Assembly: GCA_947396885.1 (NCBI GenBank)
Contig: OX377205.1
Span: 70,094,969 to 70,158,968, forward strand
Source of the DNA: Heligmosomoides polygyrus polygyrus
Taxonomy: Eukaryota > Nematoda > Chromadorea > Rhabditida > Heligmosomidae
Direction: 5' to 3'
Length of the DNA stretch: 64,000 nt
In this document: in pieces, positions 20,565 to 30,647 of the stretch
How positions within the stretch are numbered: the first letter of the stretch is position 1
Layout: every line of letters starts with the position of its first letter
Notes under the pieces: generated by a model
Databases searched by the model: none
The model's input: the letters and a program-made list of their open reading frames with translations, nothing else
What the model was told of the DNA's origin: nothing
Translations under genes and position numbers: made by a program

Positions 20565-20910
20565 AATGAACAAGTCGCGAAAAAGTTACTCTCTACAGCA
20601 TACAGCTGGAAAAATGTGCAGAAAACGTCTGAAAATAGTATAGATGTCAGAATCTCCCAAATCTTAACCAGTCAGTTGAAATGCAAAAACGCTGCAGCGC
20701 AGAAGAATAGAACCCACGACCTCCTTCGCATGAAGCAGCGCTACCAACCATTGCGCTCGGAGCCGCTTGCCGACATGGACATCACGGGCGTACAAGACCC
20801 GCGTGAGGCGCCGATTCCATTGTTACTTCAAGGGTCCCCTACTGCTTGGGTTTAACGACTTGGCAAAAAAGAAACAAATTTTTATACCAATTGAGGGGTC
20901 TTCCTATATC
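20565..20910 (+). repeat. Dispersed repeat R, inverted arm 2
   Basis: Opposite-orientation partner of 19613-19925, about 640 bases away. Together they form a large inverted repeat whose transcript could fold into a long hairpin. Confidence 0.72.
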
Positions 20911-21239
20911 ACTCGCCCTTCCCGTTCAGACATACGCTTCAGGCCCATCCCTTGTAAGATCCAAGCTTTTCCAAAATATCCGTAATCGTACAATCCTTTT
21001 GAACCAGGATTTGGAAAGAATGGCGGATCCGAATTTTTCGAATCGGTTTCGGATCCAATGTCTACTAAACAGTGATTTGTATACTGGGAGGTAGAAAACT
21101 CATTAGGTGCTCCTACCAATTAATTTGTCACATCTGGACAAAGCTAGTAGCGGAGTAGATGTACAAGAGTTGAATCGAACCGACTCATATCATGTGTGCA
21201 TTTGGAAGCGCGCAGTGCGTTCCAACTCACATCGTTCCT

Positions 21240-21398
21240 GATGCGCGCTCTCTTGTCCTTTTTGTCTCTTTTCTCCCTTGCGGTAGCCACAGACGCCGCC
21301 TCCTTCTTCGGTGTGACTCGCTCCATCTCATCCAGCTCGCGTGAGAAAAATTGCGTTGCGCAGATTGTCTCTGGATCTGAAGCCGAGAGGCCGATGTA
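21240..21398 (+). CDS. Candidate small secreted protein ORF
   Basis: The ATG at 21240 opens a 52-codon frame starting MRALLSFLSLFSLAVA, a textbook signal peptide with an n-region Arg, a Leu/Phe core and a small-residue cleavage zone (ATDA). A short Ser-rich segment with a single Cys follows, and the stop is TAG. Immediately after the stop another frame (21403-21678) encodes a hydrophilic 91-residue stretch, so a splice site or frameshift could extend the protein. No family is recognised, and no promoter or acceptor was identified. Confidence 0.3.
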
Positions 21399-21699
21399 GT
21401 GGATGAAACAACAGCAGAAAACTCTTATATTGATGCAAATTCAGGAGCGGGTAATAGTTAGCGCGACTTCTAGAGAAACTCCAAAACACGTAGGACATTT
21501 GAACTGTCAAAGTGAGAAAGCAAATCGGCCTGAAGGAGGAGAGAATTCTGGAAGCGATGCGTGCTACCAACACGAGGACATGTCGAACAAGCCGCACAAA
21601 GTTGCAAAGGTGAAAAGGGAGCAGACGAGCTTGAGAACTAAACGAGGAACCCTCCGTGATCGTATCTGGGGAAAATGATGGCATGGCGAAGAGAAGTGC

Positions 21700-23238
21700 G
21701 GCATTTGTTGAGATACAATACAGTGACGACGTGCATCGATGAGCCTTCATGACCTTCAGGGCTGAGTTTCTTTCCCAAGGTTCGTGACCCGTGCGTCTAA
21801 GAATTTACTTAGTCCCGAAAAAATCGAAAGCTCTGACTGCGCAGACGTCACCTCTTATGTACTTATGGGGTAAATCGCACAGTATAGAGCATAATGAATG
21901 TGGTGTTGTTGCCTAGTTGACATGCGAAAACAACCCTAGATGTGGGAACTATTCTAGCGAAGGAGGCGTCGCTAGAAAAGTGGATTTGCTTTAGTCACAC
22001 ACATACCATGACGTCTCATGAGTATTAAAGGCAGCATTCAGCTCATAAGCTGTTTAGTGTATCATCTTTGTTAGGACCCTAGCATGTCTTCCTACATGTG
22101 CTGCTGGAAGAGTGGAGTAGGGCGCTCACGGAGTGAAACGTTTGATACCTTGTCGACCTTTGTTGACGATTTTGTCCTTGTCCTTCCTCATCGACTCCAC
22201 TTCGTCACATAGAACCAGCATTAGATACGGGCGATACTCAGTCGGATCGGGGTTGATACACAGAGGCGAGAAAATCACGAACGACCCTAAAGGCAGTGTT
22301 CAGCAGCGCAATATCAACTAACGAATCCCACCTGTCCTCAGCGCAGCACGGTCGCTTACTAGGTGGCGATATGCTGTCTCGACGTCGCAGATACCAAGGA
22401 ACCAGAGCGGAAACGAGAAAAGGTCAGGGTTTTCTGAAGCTAGTGTTTCAGCTAAATTATATAAACATCTGCAACAGAGAGTGCCGCTCGCGGTTGCACA
22501 CGTTCGACTATGAGCCTAGGAAGTCGAGTCTGTCATCCAGCAGCAGTTGGCAAAGGTCACAAAAATGTCTCCGCCTTTCGCATTTTAACCCCAAAGGTCA
22601 AGCGCTCATTAGGTCGAGTAACACTATGGTCCATGTGTTTGCAAGCACTGTTTTTTCGCTATAGCTCGTTGAAGATATGGAGGAATTGCATGAAATTCAG
22701 AAGTATGAATGGAATTTCTCATAATCGCTTGCGTGTAGCATATACAGCTGTCCCACTATATGTCGATGGAAGTGAGAAACTCTTGAGAAGAGGTGAGAAG
22801 CATTGCTGCCCCTGTTTCGTTGTGGTCGGGTAGAGAGACACAGACGCAGGCAGATGAGAAAGGGACAGGACACACGACAGAACAGTCCTTCATATACAGT
22901 TCGTATTCAACTCAAAGAACTGGGCAATTCTCAAATCAAACTACAGACTCTTGGAATGAAATAGGACACCTTTCTTAGCAAACTTGACATTTTTGAAATC
23001 AAGCTGAAAATCTTCCAAACAAAAACGAGATTCTTCCGTAGCACGAGAGAAACGGTGTAAAAAGGCTAGAATATTATTTTCTTCAGGGAAAATTTAGCAT
23101 GACTTCCTTTAAGATTTTTAATTCACCTGCTGCGATGAGTAAACATCGTTTGATATTTTATGAAAATTCATTTTCCAATAAAAAATAATTAATCAAAATT
23201 TGTTTTGAAGCGCAGAAAACAACAATCACCTATTATAC
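21700..23238. other. Unassigned sequence
   Basis: No supported gene. An acceptor-like tgtttcag at about 22451 precedes a 70-residue open stretch, but no donor or homology supports it. There are no terminal repeats or tandem arrays. Confidence 0.4.
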
Positions 23239-23240
23239 TA

Positions 23241-24453
23241 TTAGGTTGTTGCAGAAGCTCTCGCCATTTTCGAGACACTATATTTTTTATTTTTACAAAA
23301 AAAGTGAAACACGTCAAGAAACGGAGTAACCGTTATCATGTTCTATCCTCGTCTCAACCTTTCTAGCAGGCTCCCGATCCAGTCAGCGTAGAACTTTTCT
23401 GGCTTTGATTTGAAAAAGCCAGCCAGCCAGCGTTCCATGTCCTCCTCGTCATCGAACGTTTTTCTTGCATGGTATTGGAGAGAGACTGGAGAAGGTGGTA
23501 TTCTGTTGGTGCAATATCTGGGCTGTACGATGGATGAGGCACACTTCCCATCCAAGGTCGAGAAGCTTTTGGCGAGTCATTTTTGCAATGTCTGCTCGAG
23601 CATTGTCGTGCAAGAATCAGATTGTGCCATGATTCGGACGCTTTTCTGCGATCGTGGCGGCCACTCTATCCAGTTGCTGACAGTATAAGTCCGCTGTTAG
23701 AGATTCGTTACGGGCCAACAACTCGTAGTAGATGGCATCTTCGTAATCCCACCAAACAGAAATGTTTTCCGACGGTGTGAGGACCCTCCGTGGCTCAGCA
23801 GCTACTCACGCTTGTCAACCCAGTGTCACCTCCTCTTGATGTTGATGTACAATCCCCACTTGTCATCTCCTGTGATGATGGGCTTCATTCAGCCAACGCT
23901 TGTACGAGAGCGGTTGAGTGGCCACCTCAGTACGTCGCTGGAGGTCGCGTTCGGGAGGTCATGGGGAGTCCACTGTGCCAACTTGTGCACTTTTCCCAGT
24001 TGTAGGTGCCTGGCGACGGTGCCACGGTGCACTCCCAAGTCCTGCGCAAGTTCACGAGTAGTCCGCCGTGGGTCCGATTCCCCCAGTCGTTGTCGACATC
24101 TTTCACGTCCCGACCTGAACGAACCTTGAAGGTTAAACTCACTTTTGCAAAAGCGTGTGAACCACTTTCATGCAGTGAGATCGGACACTGTGCCCTAACC
24201 AAATGCACCCTTGATGCGGCTAGGAAGCGGCTGCTGACTCATCAGATTTGAAGTCATACAATAAGAGACCTCGGATGTAATCCTTGGAAAGCTCCATTCT
24301 TCTAGAAGGAGTTACGCGAGAGTGAGTAGCTAGCAATAAAAGTAAACCTTACATACCTGATCACTTTATGTGAATAAAGGATAGGTTGCTATAAGTTAGC
24401 GTTAGTGAGAAAAAGCACATTCAAAAATGGCGAGAACTTCGGCAACAACGTAA
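23241..24453 (-). mobile_element. Mariner-like transposon with long TIRs
   Basis: The left end, ttaggttgttgcagaagctc and onward, and the reverse complement of the right end, ttacgttgttgccgaagttc and onward, match in about 29 of 33 bases, continuing through tctcgccattttt. TA dinucleotides flank at 23239-23240 and 24454-24455. Its 1213-bp size fits. The transposase runs on the minus strand and is damaged. Its TIR sequence differs from the mariners at 6781 and 47465, so this is a separate family. Confidence 0.9.
23340..24300 (-). pseudogene. Mariner-like transposase, frameshifted
   Basis: On the minus strand from about 24297: MELSKDYIRGLLLYDFKS; a helix-turn-helix region with KWFTRF; RRTTRELAQDLGVHRGTV; ITGDDKWGLYIN (first catalytic Asp present); and FLHDNARADIAKMTRQKLL assembled across frames near 23600. 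Last comes PHPSYSPDIAPTEYHLL near 23510, where the usual third Asp of PTDY is Glu. The C-terminal block, ending LLERLRR near 23345, is open for 60 codons. Several stops and frameshifts interrupt the protein. Confidence 0.85.
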
Positions 24454-24469
24454 TATTGAAAAAAGGGAG

Positions 24470-24484
24470 TGCAGCCGACTAGCT
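24470..24484 (+). repeat. RTE-A copy 3 TSD, 5' side
   Basis: tgcagccgactagct matches tgcaatcgactagct at 29172-29186, 13 of 15. The two lie 4.7 kb apart on either side of the split element. Confidence 0.85.
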
Positions 24485-25877
24485 GGTGGCGATGCCCGTC
24501 CCTCCACGTTGTGCCACTGGAACTGCTCGCTCTGCGAGCCAAACTAAACACGGACACTCGATTGCAGGCGAAAGGTCCTTGTGACAGGAAAAGGCCGGCC
24601 TACGGAGGATCCATGTCACATCACATGGTGCATGGCAGTATTGATTTTTTTGAGATAGTGCTACGGCGTCCGCGGCAGCCGACGCGCACTCGCAGAGCCC
24701 GGAGAGTGTGAAAAGTATGCGAGGGTCCCTGGTGCGAGGACGGCATCGGGGGTAACTGAGCTAGTCCGAAAGTCCCGTAACGTAAGCAGACCCGCGTGGC
24801 TACGCTAAATGTGGGTACGTTGACGGGCCGTTCGTGCGAGTTGGTTGAAGCACTGGAGCGAAGAAGAGTTGATTTCTGTACGGTGCAGGGGACGAGGTGG
24901 TCCTGCCGCAAGTCAAGGGACATCGGACGAGGCTTCAAGGCCGTTCTATGTGGAAGTCCTAGGACCACAGGTGGTGTCGGAGTAATCGTCTTCGAACGAT
25001 TTCTTGACCGCTTGATGAGAAGATAGAAGAGGTACCGTCGAAAGATGTCATCTTAGCCGCTTGTGACCTTAATGGGCACATGGGCGCTACGTAAGACTGG
25101 TACAGTTGTGTAACACAGATGGTGAGCGTATCCTTGAGTAAGCGAAATCGCATAACCTCACCATAGTGTACACCGTGTTTCGTAAAAGTGACTCCCACCT
25201 TATCTCGTTCTATAGTGGGAATGCCAGAACTCAGATTGACTTTGTCCTTGTGAAGGATCGTGACCAGAGTCTCGTCACATACGCGAAGGTCGTGCCCTAT
25301 GAGAAGGTCGCACCACAACACCGACCGCTGATCTGCACCTTAAAGATCGCCCCTCAGAGGTTGAAGCAGGTCGAGCAATGCACCAAGCATCAAGTGGTGG
25401 CGAATGAGAAAGAAGGAAGCAGCTGTGATTTCTCGCGTGCGGTTACCGGCAGTCACAACTGTCGACGATGCTTGGAAGAAAGCCCACGCGATTCGTCAAG
25501 CTGCACAGTTGGAGCTCGGCATTACGAAGCCTGGACGACGCCGGGTCGATAAGCAGGCATGGATGTGGACACACGATGCAAAAGCGAAGTTTCGAAGAAG
25601 AGGTCGCTCTACCACGCGTTTCTCAGCAATAAGACAGCCGATACCTGGCGCAAATACCAAAAAGCGAAGAAGACTCCAAAGAAGGTCGTGACTGTTGCAA
25701 AAGCCATTCATTACGGAGATGTCAATGAGAAGCTCGAGTCACGCGATGGTTAGCGGTATCTGTACCGACTTGCCACGAATTGCCATCGCCAGACCGAGGA
25801 TATGGAGTTTTTTGGCACCAATGATGAGGACGACCATGTTCTTATGGACTGCAAGAAGGCACTGACGCGATGGCGCG
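24485..25877 (+). mobile_element. RTE-A LINE, copy 3, 5' segment
   Basis: Starts at the family 5' terminus (ggtggcgatgcccgtcc) and runs in register through the endonuclease and linker. About 165 bases are missing near 25010, where gaacgatttc joins tgaccgcttgatgagaag. It breaks off at 25877 inside the RWRDYF codons, where the nested LINE begins. The rest resumes at 28274. The frames encode NVGTLTGRSCELVEALE, a glutamate-motif variant QGTRW, and QHRPLICTL, with several frameshifts. Confidence 0.9.
24796..25870 (+). pseudogene. RTE-A endonuclease region of copy 3, disrupted
   Basis: The endonuclease start is at 24796. QGTRW near 24890 shares the Glu-to-Gly change with the full-length copy, while QHRPL near 25316 keeps the histidine. 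Frame breaks occur near 25015 (deletion), 25100, 25385 and 25590, and a stop (tag) at about 25751 falls where others have DGERYLY. The catalytic RT motifs are absent from this copy altogether. Confidence 0.85.
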
Positions 25878-28245
25878 ATTATTTTATTATTATTATTATT
25901 ATTATTATTTTTTATTAATTTATTTTTATTTATTTTTATTTTATTTTTATTTTTTGACGCCTCAATAACCTTTGAAATAGAGTACTACTCAAATCATAGA
26001 CATTCCAACGGGACTAAATGGAAAAAGGATTTCAAAAATGGCGACTATGGTAAAATAAGAGATCACTTGGTTAAAATTGACTGGGTTGGAACACTATGCG
26101 CGTTAAAATCTGTCGATGAAATGTATGAAACTCTGATTATCATTCTTTATCACGTCATTGATCTCTACATTCCCACCAGGAAAACAGGTTCTGACCTAAT
26201 GATATACCCAGACTATCTCACAGGAATGAAAACACGACATATCAATTTATGGAACAGAGCATCTTCATCCGGCAACACCAAAGATTGGGCTAATTATCAG
26301 ACTTTCAACAAAAAACTGGACAGAGCCCTTAACCGTTACAACCTTTACGTAGAGAATAAAAGTATTTTCTCTAGAGATAAATCCGCTTTCTATAGATACA
26401 TCAGAGCCCGCTCTGAAAATAATAGTTACATTCCAAGCTTAAGAAACGAGAATGATTTATGCATTTCATCGACAAATGATAAAGCAAATCTTTTTGCAAG
26501 AGAATTTTACAAGGTTTTCAATAACTCTTCGGACTCTATCACTCACCTATCACATTCTGAGGAAAACACCTTACCTTGTTTCCCACAAATGAGTCCTACT
26601 CTTTGGTTTAGTAAAGAAGAAATCTTTGAAATCCTAAGCAAATGGCCAAAATCTTATTCTACTTCTCCGGACTTCATACCATTACTATTTATAAAAAATG
26701 TAGCAGATTGTATTGAGAGATCCTTTCCTTTAGAGATGATTTTTAATCTAAGTTACATGAGAGCTGAAGTGCCTCGTAGATGGAAGCATGCATTTTTCAC
26801 TCCGATTCCAAAAAAGGCCTCTTTCAGTGACCCAAAAAGTTATCGGCCAATAAGTATAACGTCAGTCTTCGCGAGAGCGTTTGAAAAGATTGTTAAGAAG
26901 CACATACTAACCCATATTGAAGATCATAATATCATTTCAAAGGACCAATTTGGTTTTATGAAACAGCGTTCGGTAGTAGCCTCAGTTCTTAGCTCTCTAA
27001 ACGACTGGTCAACAGCTATGGATAAGAGAAAGCGGACTGATGTAATCTTTTTTGACTTTTCTAAAGCGTTCGACAAAGTTCCGATTAATAAGTTGCTATA
27101 CAAGATGGAAAGAATTGGTATCCATCCAATGATAGTGTCCTGGACTAAATGTTTTCTCTCCGGAAGAACATACCAAGTTAGGTTAGAGACAGTGTTCTCC
27201 GCGGTTTTTTCTTCTCCCAGTGGTGTTCCACAGGGGAGTGTCTTGTCACCTTTACTATTTCTCCTGTATACCTACGAACTTCCTGAAGCTATCACCAGCC
27301 TAGGGGTCAGCTGCAAAATGTATGCTGACGATGTGAAAGTTTATGCTGAAGTAAACGGAGAAGAACCTTCTCATGAAATCCAAGCCGCAATTAATTTTAT
27401 TGAGAAATGGGCTACAACTTGGGAACTTCCTTTGGCCGCAGAAAAATCGCATTGTCTTGTCATTCAGTCAAAGCATCAGCACAATTCACCAACTTATAAG
27501 CTCAAGGACACAGATTTAAAGCACGTAGAAAACACCCGAGATTTGGGTTTCCATATATCTAGTGATCTAAGCTTCGATTTCCATTATAAGGCAATTGTTA
27601 AAAAGCCAAATTATCGTATTTACAACTTGTTCAAACAGCTCAAAACCAATGATTCTCTTGCACTTCTTCGTGCATATAAGACGTATATTAGGCCTGTTTT
27701 AGAGAGCGGTAGTTCAGTGTTCAATCCGTTCAAAAACAAAGACATTGCTCTTCTGGAAAGCGTCCAGAACAACTTCACCCGAAAATTATTTTTAAGATGT
27801 TTTGGAACCAACTATGACAACATACCTAGAGGTCCAGACAGGGCCAAACAGCTTAAGTTACCTTGCCTCCGCAGTCGAAGGAAGATGATCGACATGACCA
27901 TGATGTTTAAGATTCTTACAAACAGAATTTCAATAGATCCCACGCTATTTTTTGGTGCACTTCTGACTACGAATAGGAGAGGGAACCTAAGGCTTTACCT
28001 TCCTGTTCCAAAATCGCAGGCGAGATCGAACTTCCTCACTTACAGAAATCTTAAGGACTTGAATTTATTATTAGGTGAGGATGAGAATATCATAAACATG
28101 TTCGTGAGTTCGTTCAAGTCCTTAATGGTACGTAAAAAGTTGTGTTAAACGTGCTGTGTTTAGTTTTATGTTTGTTGTAGTATGTGTGATTTAGTATTTG
28201 TTTTTCTGTCATTACTTATGTAATGCATGACTATGTTCATGTCTG

Positions 28246-28273
<28 letters not shown>
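25878..28273 (+). mobile_element. CR1/Jockey-type LINE nested in RTE-A copy 3, 5'-truncated
   Basis: RTE-A sequence stops at 25877 and resumes exactly in register at about 28274 (ttttgaggaaat, the DYFEE codons), so the intervening 2.4 kb is an insertion. It ends in a (TAAA)n tail at 28248-28273. The left edge (25878-25955) is an AT-rich (ATT)/(ATTT) tract that mirrors the tail in reverse complement. The endonuclease domain is missing and only the RT-side ORF remains, which is typical of 5'-truncated LINE insertions. AT-richness makes the exact TSD ambiguous (about tatttt). Confidence 0.9.
25959..28148 (+). CDS. LINE reverse transcriptase, CR1/Jockey group, 5'-truncated but open
   Basis: The frame is open from about 25959 to the stop at 28146-28148 with no internal stop, roughly 730 codons. 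It has no natural start because the 5' part of the element is missing; the first ATG in frame is further downstream. Counting from the codon at 26067, RT motifs are SYRPISITS (259-266), FFDFSKAFDKV (328-338), GVPQGSVLSPLLF (386-398) and MYADDVKVY (418-426). They are followed by the family's thumb segment KSHCLVIQS and the C-terminal region with YKTYIRPVLE. The catalytic Asps of YADD are present. It lacks an endonuclease domain, so it is unlikely to retrotranspose, but the clean frame implies a recent insertion. Confidence 0.9.
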   Translation, partial: ASITFEIEYYSNHRHSNGTKWKKDFKNGDYGKIRDHLVKIDWVGTLCALKSVDEMYETLIIILYHVIDLYIPTRKTGSDLMIYPDYLTGMKTRHINLWNRASSSGNTKDWANYQTFNKKLDRALNRYNLYVENKSIFSRDKSAFYRYIRARSENNSYIPSLRNENDLCISSTNDKANLFAREFYKVFNNSSDSITHLSHSEENTLPCFPQMSPTLWFSKEEIFEILSKWPKSYSTSPDFIPLLFIKNVADCIERSFPLEMIFNLSYMRAEVPRRWKHAFFTPIPKKASFSDPKSYRPISITSVFARAFEKIVKKHILTHIEDHNIISKDQFGFMKQRSVVASVLSSLNDWSTAMDKRKRTDVIFFDFSKAFDKVPINKLLYKMERIGIHPMIVSWTKCFLSGRTYQVRLETVFSAVFSSPSGVPQGSVLSPLLFLLYTYELPEAITSLGVSCKMYADDVKVYAEVNGEEPSHEIQAAINFIEKWATTWELPLAAEKSHCLVIQSKHQHNSPTYKLKDTDLKHVENTRDLGFHISSDLSFDFHYKAIVKKPNYRIYNLFKQLKTNDSLALLRAYKTYIRPVLESGSSVFNPFKNKDIALLESVQNNFTRKLFLRCFGTNYDNIPRGPDRAKQLKLPCLRSRRKMIDMTMMFKILTNRISIDPTLFFGALLTTNRRGNLRLYLPVPKSQARSNFLTYRNLKDLNLLLGEDENIINMFVSSFKSLMVRKKLC

Positions 28274-28276
<3 letters not shown>

Positions 28277-29171
28277 TGAGGAAATTTCTGCAGTAGAATT
28301 TCCTCATCCAGCCATCCCTTCACCGCTCCAACCCACGGACCCGTACAGAAGATCACCGGTGAGGAAGCTGAAGCGGCTTTGAAGAAGATGAAGCCAGGCA
28401 AAGCAACTGGGCCCGACGACGTGGCAGCTGATTTATGGAAGTCCAAGTACTGGTACCCTGCTGAGCGGTTGGCGAATTTCTTTGATCAGGTTGTGGAGGA
28501 GTTTACCGACATCGAGCTTCCATGCACTTCGGTTGTTAAGTACCCGGGATTGGCAATAGCATCTGGTGGCAATCTGGTGATTGAAGTGAATTCACGCGTG
28601 AGTGCAGATTGGTCCAAGTGGCGCTCGTTGACTGACGTACTTTGCGATGGAAGATATCGGAGAGGTTGAAGTCGCCGATCTACAGAGCAGTCATCCGGCC
28701 CGTAGCAATGTACTGCGCTGAGTGTTGGCCTGCGACCAAAGAAGTTGAAACGCGCCTTAGCGTCATGGAGACGAAGATGCTGCGCTGGACGGCTGGACTC
28801 ACGCGCATGAACCACATCCGAAACGATGCCACTCGCAGAAGTTCGGTGTCCCGCCGATAGCTGACAATATGCTCAAACTCGCCTGCAATGCTACGGCCAC
28901 GGTCTGCGTGGAAAAGAAGACGTCGTCTTCAAGGTAGGTCTTAAGGGGAAAGTGTCTGGAAAGCGGCCTAGAGGACGCCCGAAGCAGCGCTGGGCTGATA
29001 CGTTATATATGGACTTGAAAGTAACTGGTGTCCACCCTGATCTAGCACTGCATCGGGAAAGGTGGCGTCATGACACCAGAAAACGAATCCCGCTACGAAG
29101 CGGGACAGACGCTGACGAAGAAGAAGAATAGGAAAAAGAAGAAGAAGAAGAAGAAAAAGAAGAGGAAAATG
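28274..29171 (+). mobile_element. RTE-A LINE, copy 3, 3' segment
   Basis: Continues RTE-A from the DYFEE codons through VAADLWKSKYW. After FFDQVVEE it jumps directly to the IELP..SVVKY region (about 28498), deleting some 700 bases including all catalytic RT motifs. It then runs through RPVAMYCAECWPAT and the GRPK region to a GAA-rich tail at about 29115-29171. Confidence 0.9.
28294..29110 (+). pseudogene. RTE-A C-terminal region of copy 3, deleted and frameshifted
   Basis: GKATGPDDVAADLWKS is followed by the deletion junction near 28498, then NSRVSADWSKWRSLTDVLC, a frameshift near 28665, ETRLSVMETKMLRWTAG, and further frame changes past 28860. It has no RT catalytic residues. Confidence 0.85.
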
Positions 29172-29186
29172 TGCAATCGACTAGCT
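29172..29186 (+). repeat. RTE-A copy 3 TSD, 3' side
   Basis: Partner of 24470-24484 (13 of 15). Confidence 0.85.
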
Positions 29187-30304
29187 CGCCACAATACAGA
29201 GACAGACAAACGGCACAACAAGAGTCGTTGTAAAAAAAAATTCATTCTCTCACATCGGAGTTTTAAGTAAGCACAATTTTATTATTGGTTAAGTAAAAAT
29301 CGCGACGATCCAGTCCAGTCCAGTGGAGAGATCTCTTCTATTAACACACTAAGTGATTGCTGTATGCTTTTGTGCGCTTTAAAACAAATCTTAATTTATT
29401 ATTTTTCCTTGACAAAAGAAGCTTAAAAAAAATTTCGAGCAGTGTGCTCACTTACCGGACAGCTGAGTTAGAAAGTTTCATGGAAAGTCATACCAAATTT
29501 TTTCCTTGAACAAAAAATAATTCTAGTGGTCTCGGGGATTCTCTACTGTTGTATAGGAAAAGCTCGTTTTAAATTGATAGCTGGCCAATTTGAGGTGAAA
29601 GTGTCCAATTTGATCTGTAAAGTGTTCAATTTGACGTGAAAATGGATATACCTAAGCAATTGCTGGGACACACCTGACAAAGTGTCTGGCACTTGCCTAC
29701 TTCGCCGAGTGATCTCGGATTGTACAGATAGCTCTACGTATGCGAGAAAAGCCTAATCCTCAAAAAATTATTCGCGAGATAACCGAAAATGAGGTTTGCC
29801 TTTCATGATTTTATGGCGTTTTATGCTTAGCATGGTCCTCAGTTTTATGAGGATGAATTTCTATATTAGCCTTTTGCCGAATCCTAAAGCACGCTATGTT
29901 CAGTTGTACTTGAAAACATTGTGTTCCAGACGTCTTCCGTCAAAAAATTGTAGTTAGAATCAGGTATGCAGACATCTCCTATCCCAGCTTTGCACTGGGC
30001 CGCTGATTTTATCCGTGCGCTGTATAGTTTAGACGACCTAAGGACAGAATCGAACGCTGAATGCTTGAACGCATGTGGCACCCCTGCCGGTTGCGCCATC
30101 CTATACAACGAACCCTTCAGGAACTTCTTTGCCACAAGCCAACAGCTTGGAATTAAACCCAGACCGGGGCTGGGTCGCTCACCGACTACTCTCGCTAAAC
30201 TCCAGCGGAAAGGCAGTCGGAGGTATTCCTTGCTAGAAATTCCGCGCACTCTGAAACACTTAAACTTGAACTCAGAAGCATCTAGTTTCACCTATTTTTC
30301 TTAC
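29187..30304. other. Unassigned sequence; possible intron of the gene at 30305
   Basis: No gene is supported. 29669-29705 matches 3888-3924. On the minus strand, 29900-30290 contains a GC-richer segment with a weak B-box-like ggtttaattcc near 30150. It may be another SINE-like repeat inserted downstream of the exon pair at 30305-30647. Confidence 0.4.
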
Positions 30305-30450
30305 TGGTACTCCTCCGCCACCACGTTCACTTCCGTTCCTGCCCAGCAATTCACATCCAGGCAGGTATCACCGCCGAAGTAGTCCCAGAGACATATGCAT
30401 TCGATCTCCACAGGCTTTTCGCACATCACCATAGGCGTGAATGAAGCAGC
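30305..30450 (-). CDS. Host exon candidate, downstream member of a phase-matched pair
   Basis: On the minus strand this begins after ccctgttag (acceptor just above 30450) and ends before gtaagaaaa (strong donor at 30304-30300). It encodes, in phase 0, a segment with VMCEKPVEIECIC, WDYFGGDTCLDV and CWAGTEVNVVAEEY. The density of Cys, Trp and acidic residues and the absence of stops suggest real coding sequence. The 56-nt gap to 30507 is a plausible short nematode intron, and the phase matches the neighbouring exon. The family is not recognised. The ttag acceptor departs from the usual TTTCAG, so the exact start is uncertain. Confidence 0.45.
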
Positions 30451-30506
30451 CTAACAGGGCACCGGTTGCAGTCCATTTATTAGAAAGGCTCATACAATTC
30501 TCTCAC

Positions 30507-30647
30507 CTGATCTGACTCACTGAATATGACGTCGTCGCACAGCCGGCGGCCGTCGTAATCGTAGCCCATCGCTAAGAGGGCTCTGATTATGCTCTCTGCT
30601 CTGGGCTTATTTCCCTTCTCGCCAATTTCTCGAACATCGCCAGGAGG
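30507..30647 (-). CDS. Host exon candidate, upstream member of a phase-matched pair
   Basis: The minus-strand acceptor ctggctttccag precedes 30647 and the donor CAG/gtgaga follows 30507. The 141-nt exon is phase 0 at both ends and encodes PPGDVREIGEKGN, then RALLAMGYDYDGRRLCDD and VIFSESDQ. Codon use is GC-rich at third positions, unlike flanking repeats. A further upstream exon may lie at 30790-30930, where a minus-strand frame is open, but no clear splice pair was found. No known domain is recognised. Confidence 0.5.

Noticed and set aside
22296..22833. Frame after an acceptor-like tgtttcag near 22451
   Set aside because: No donor, no matching upstream exon, Ser-rich low-information peptide.
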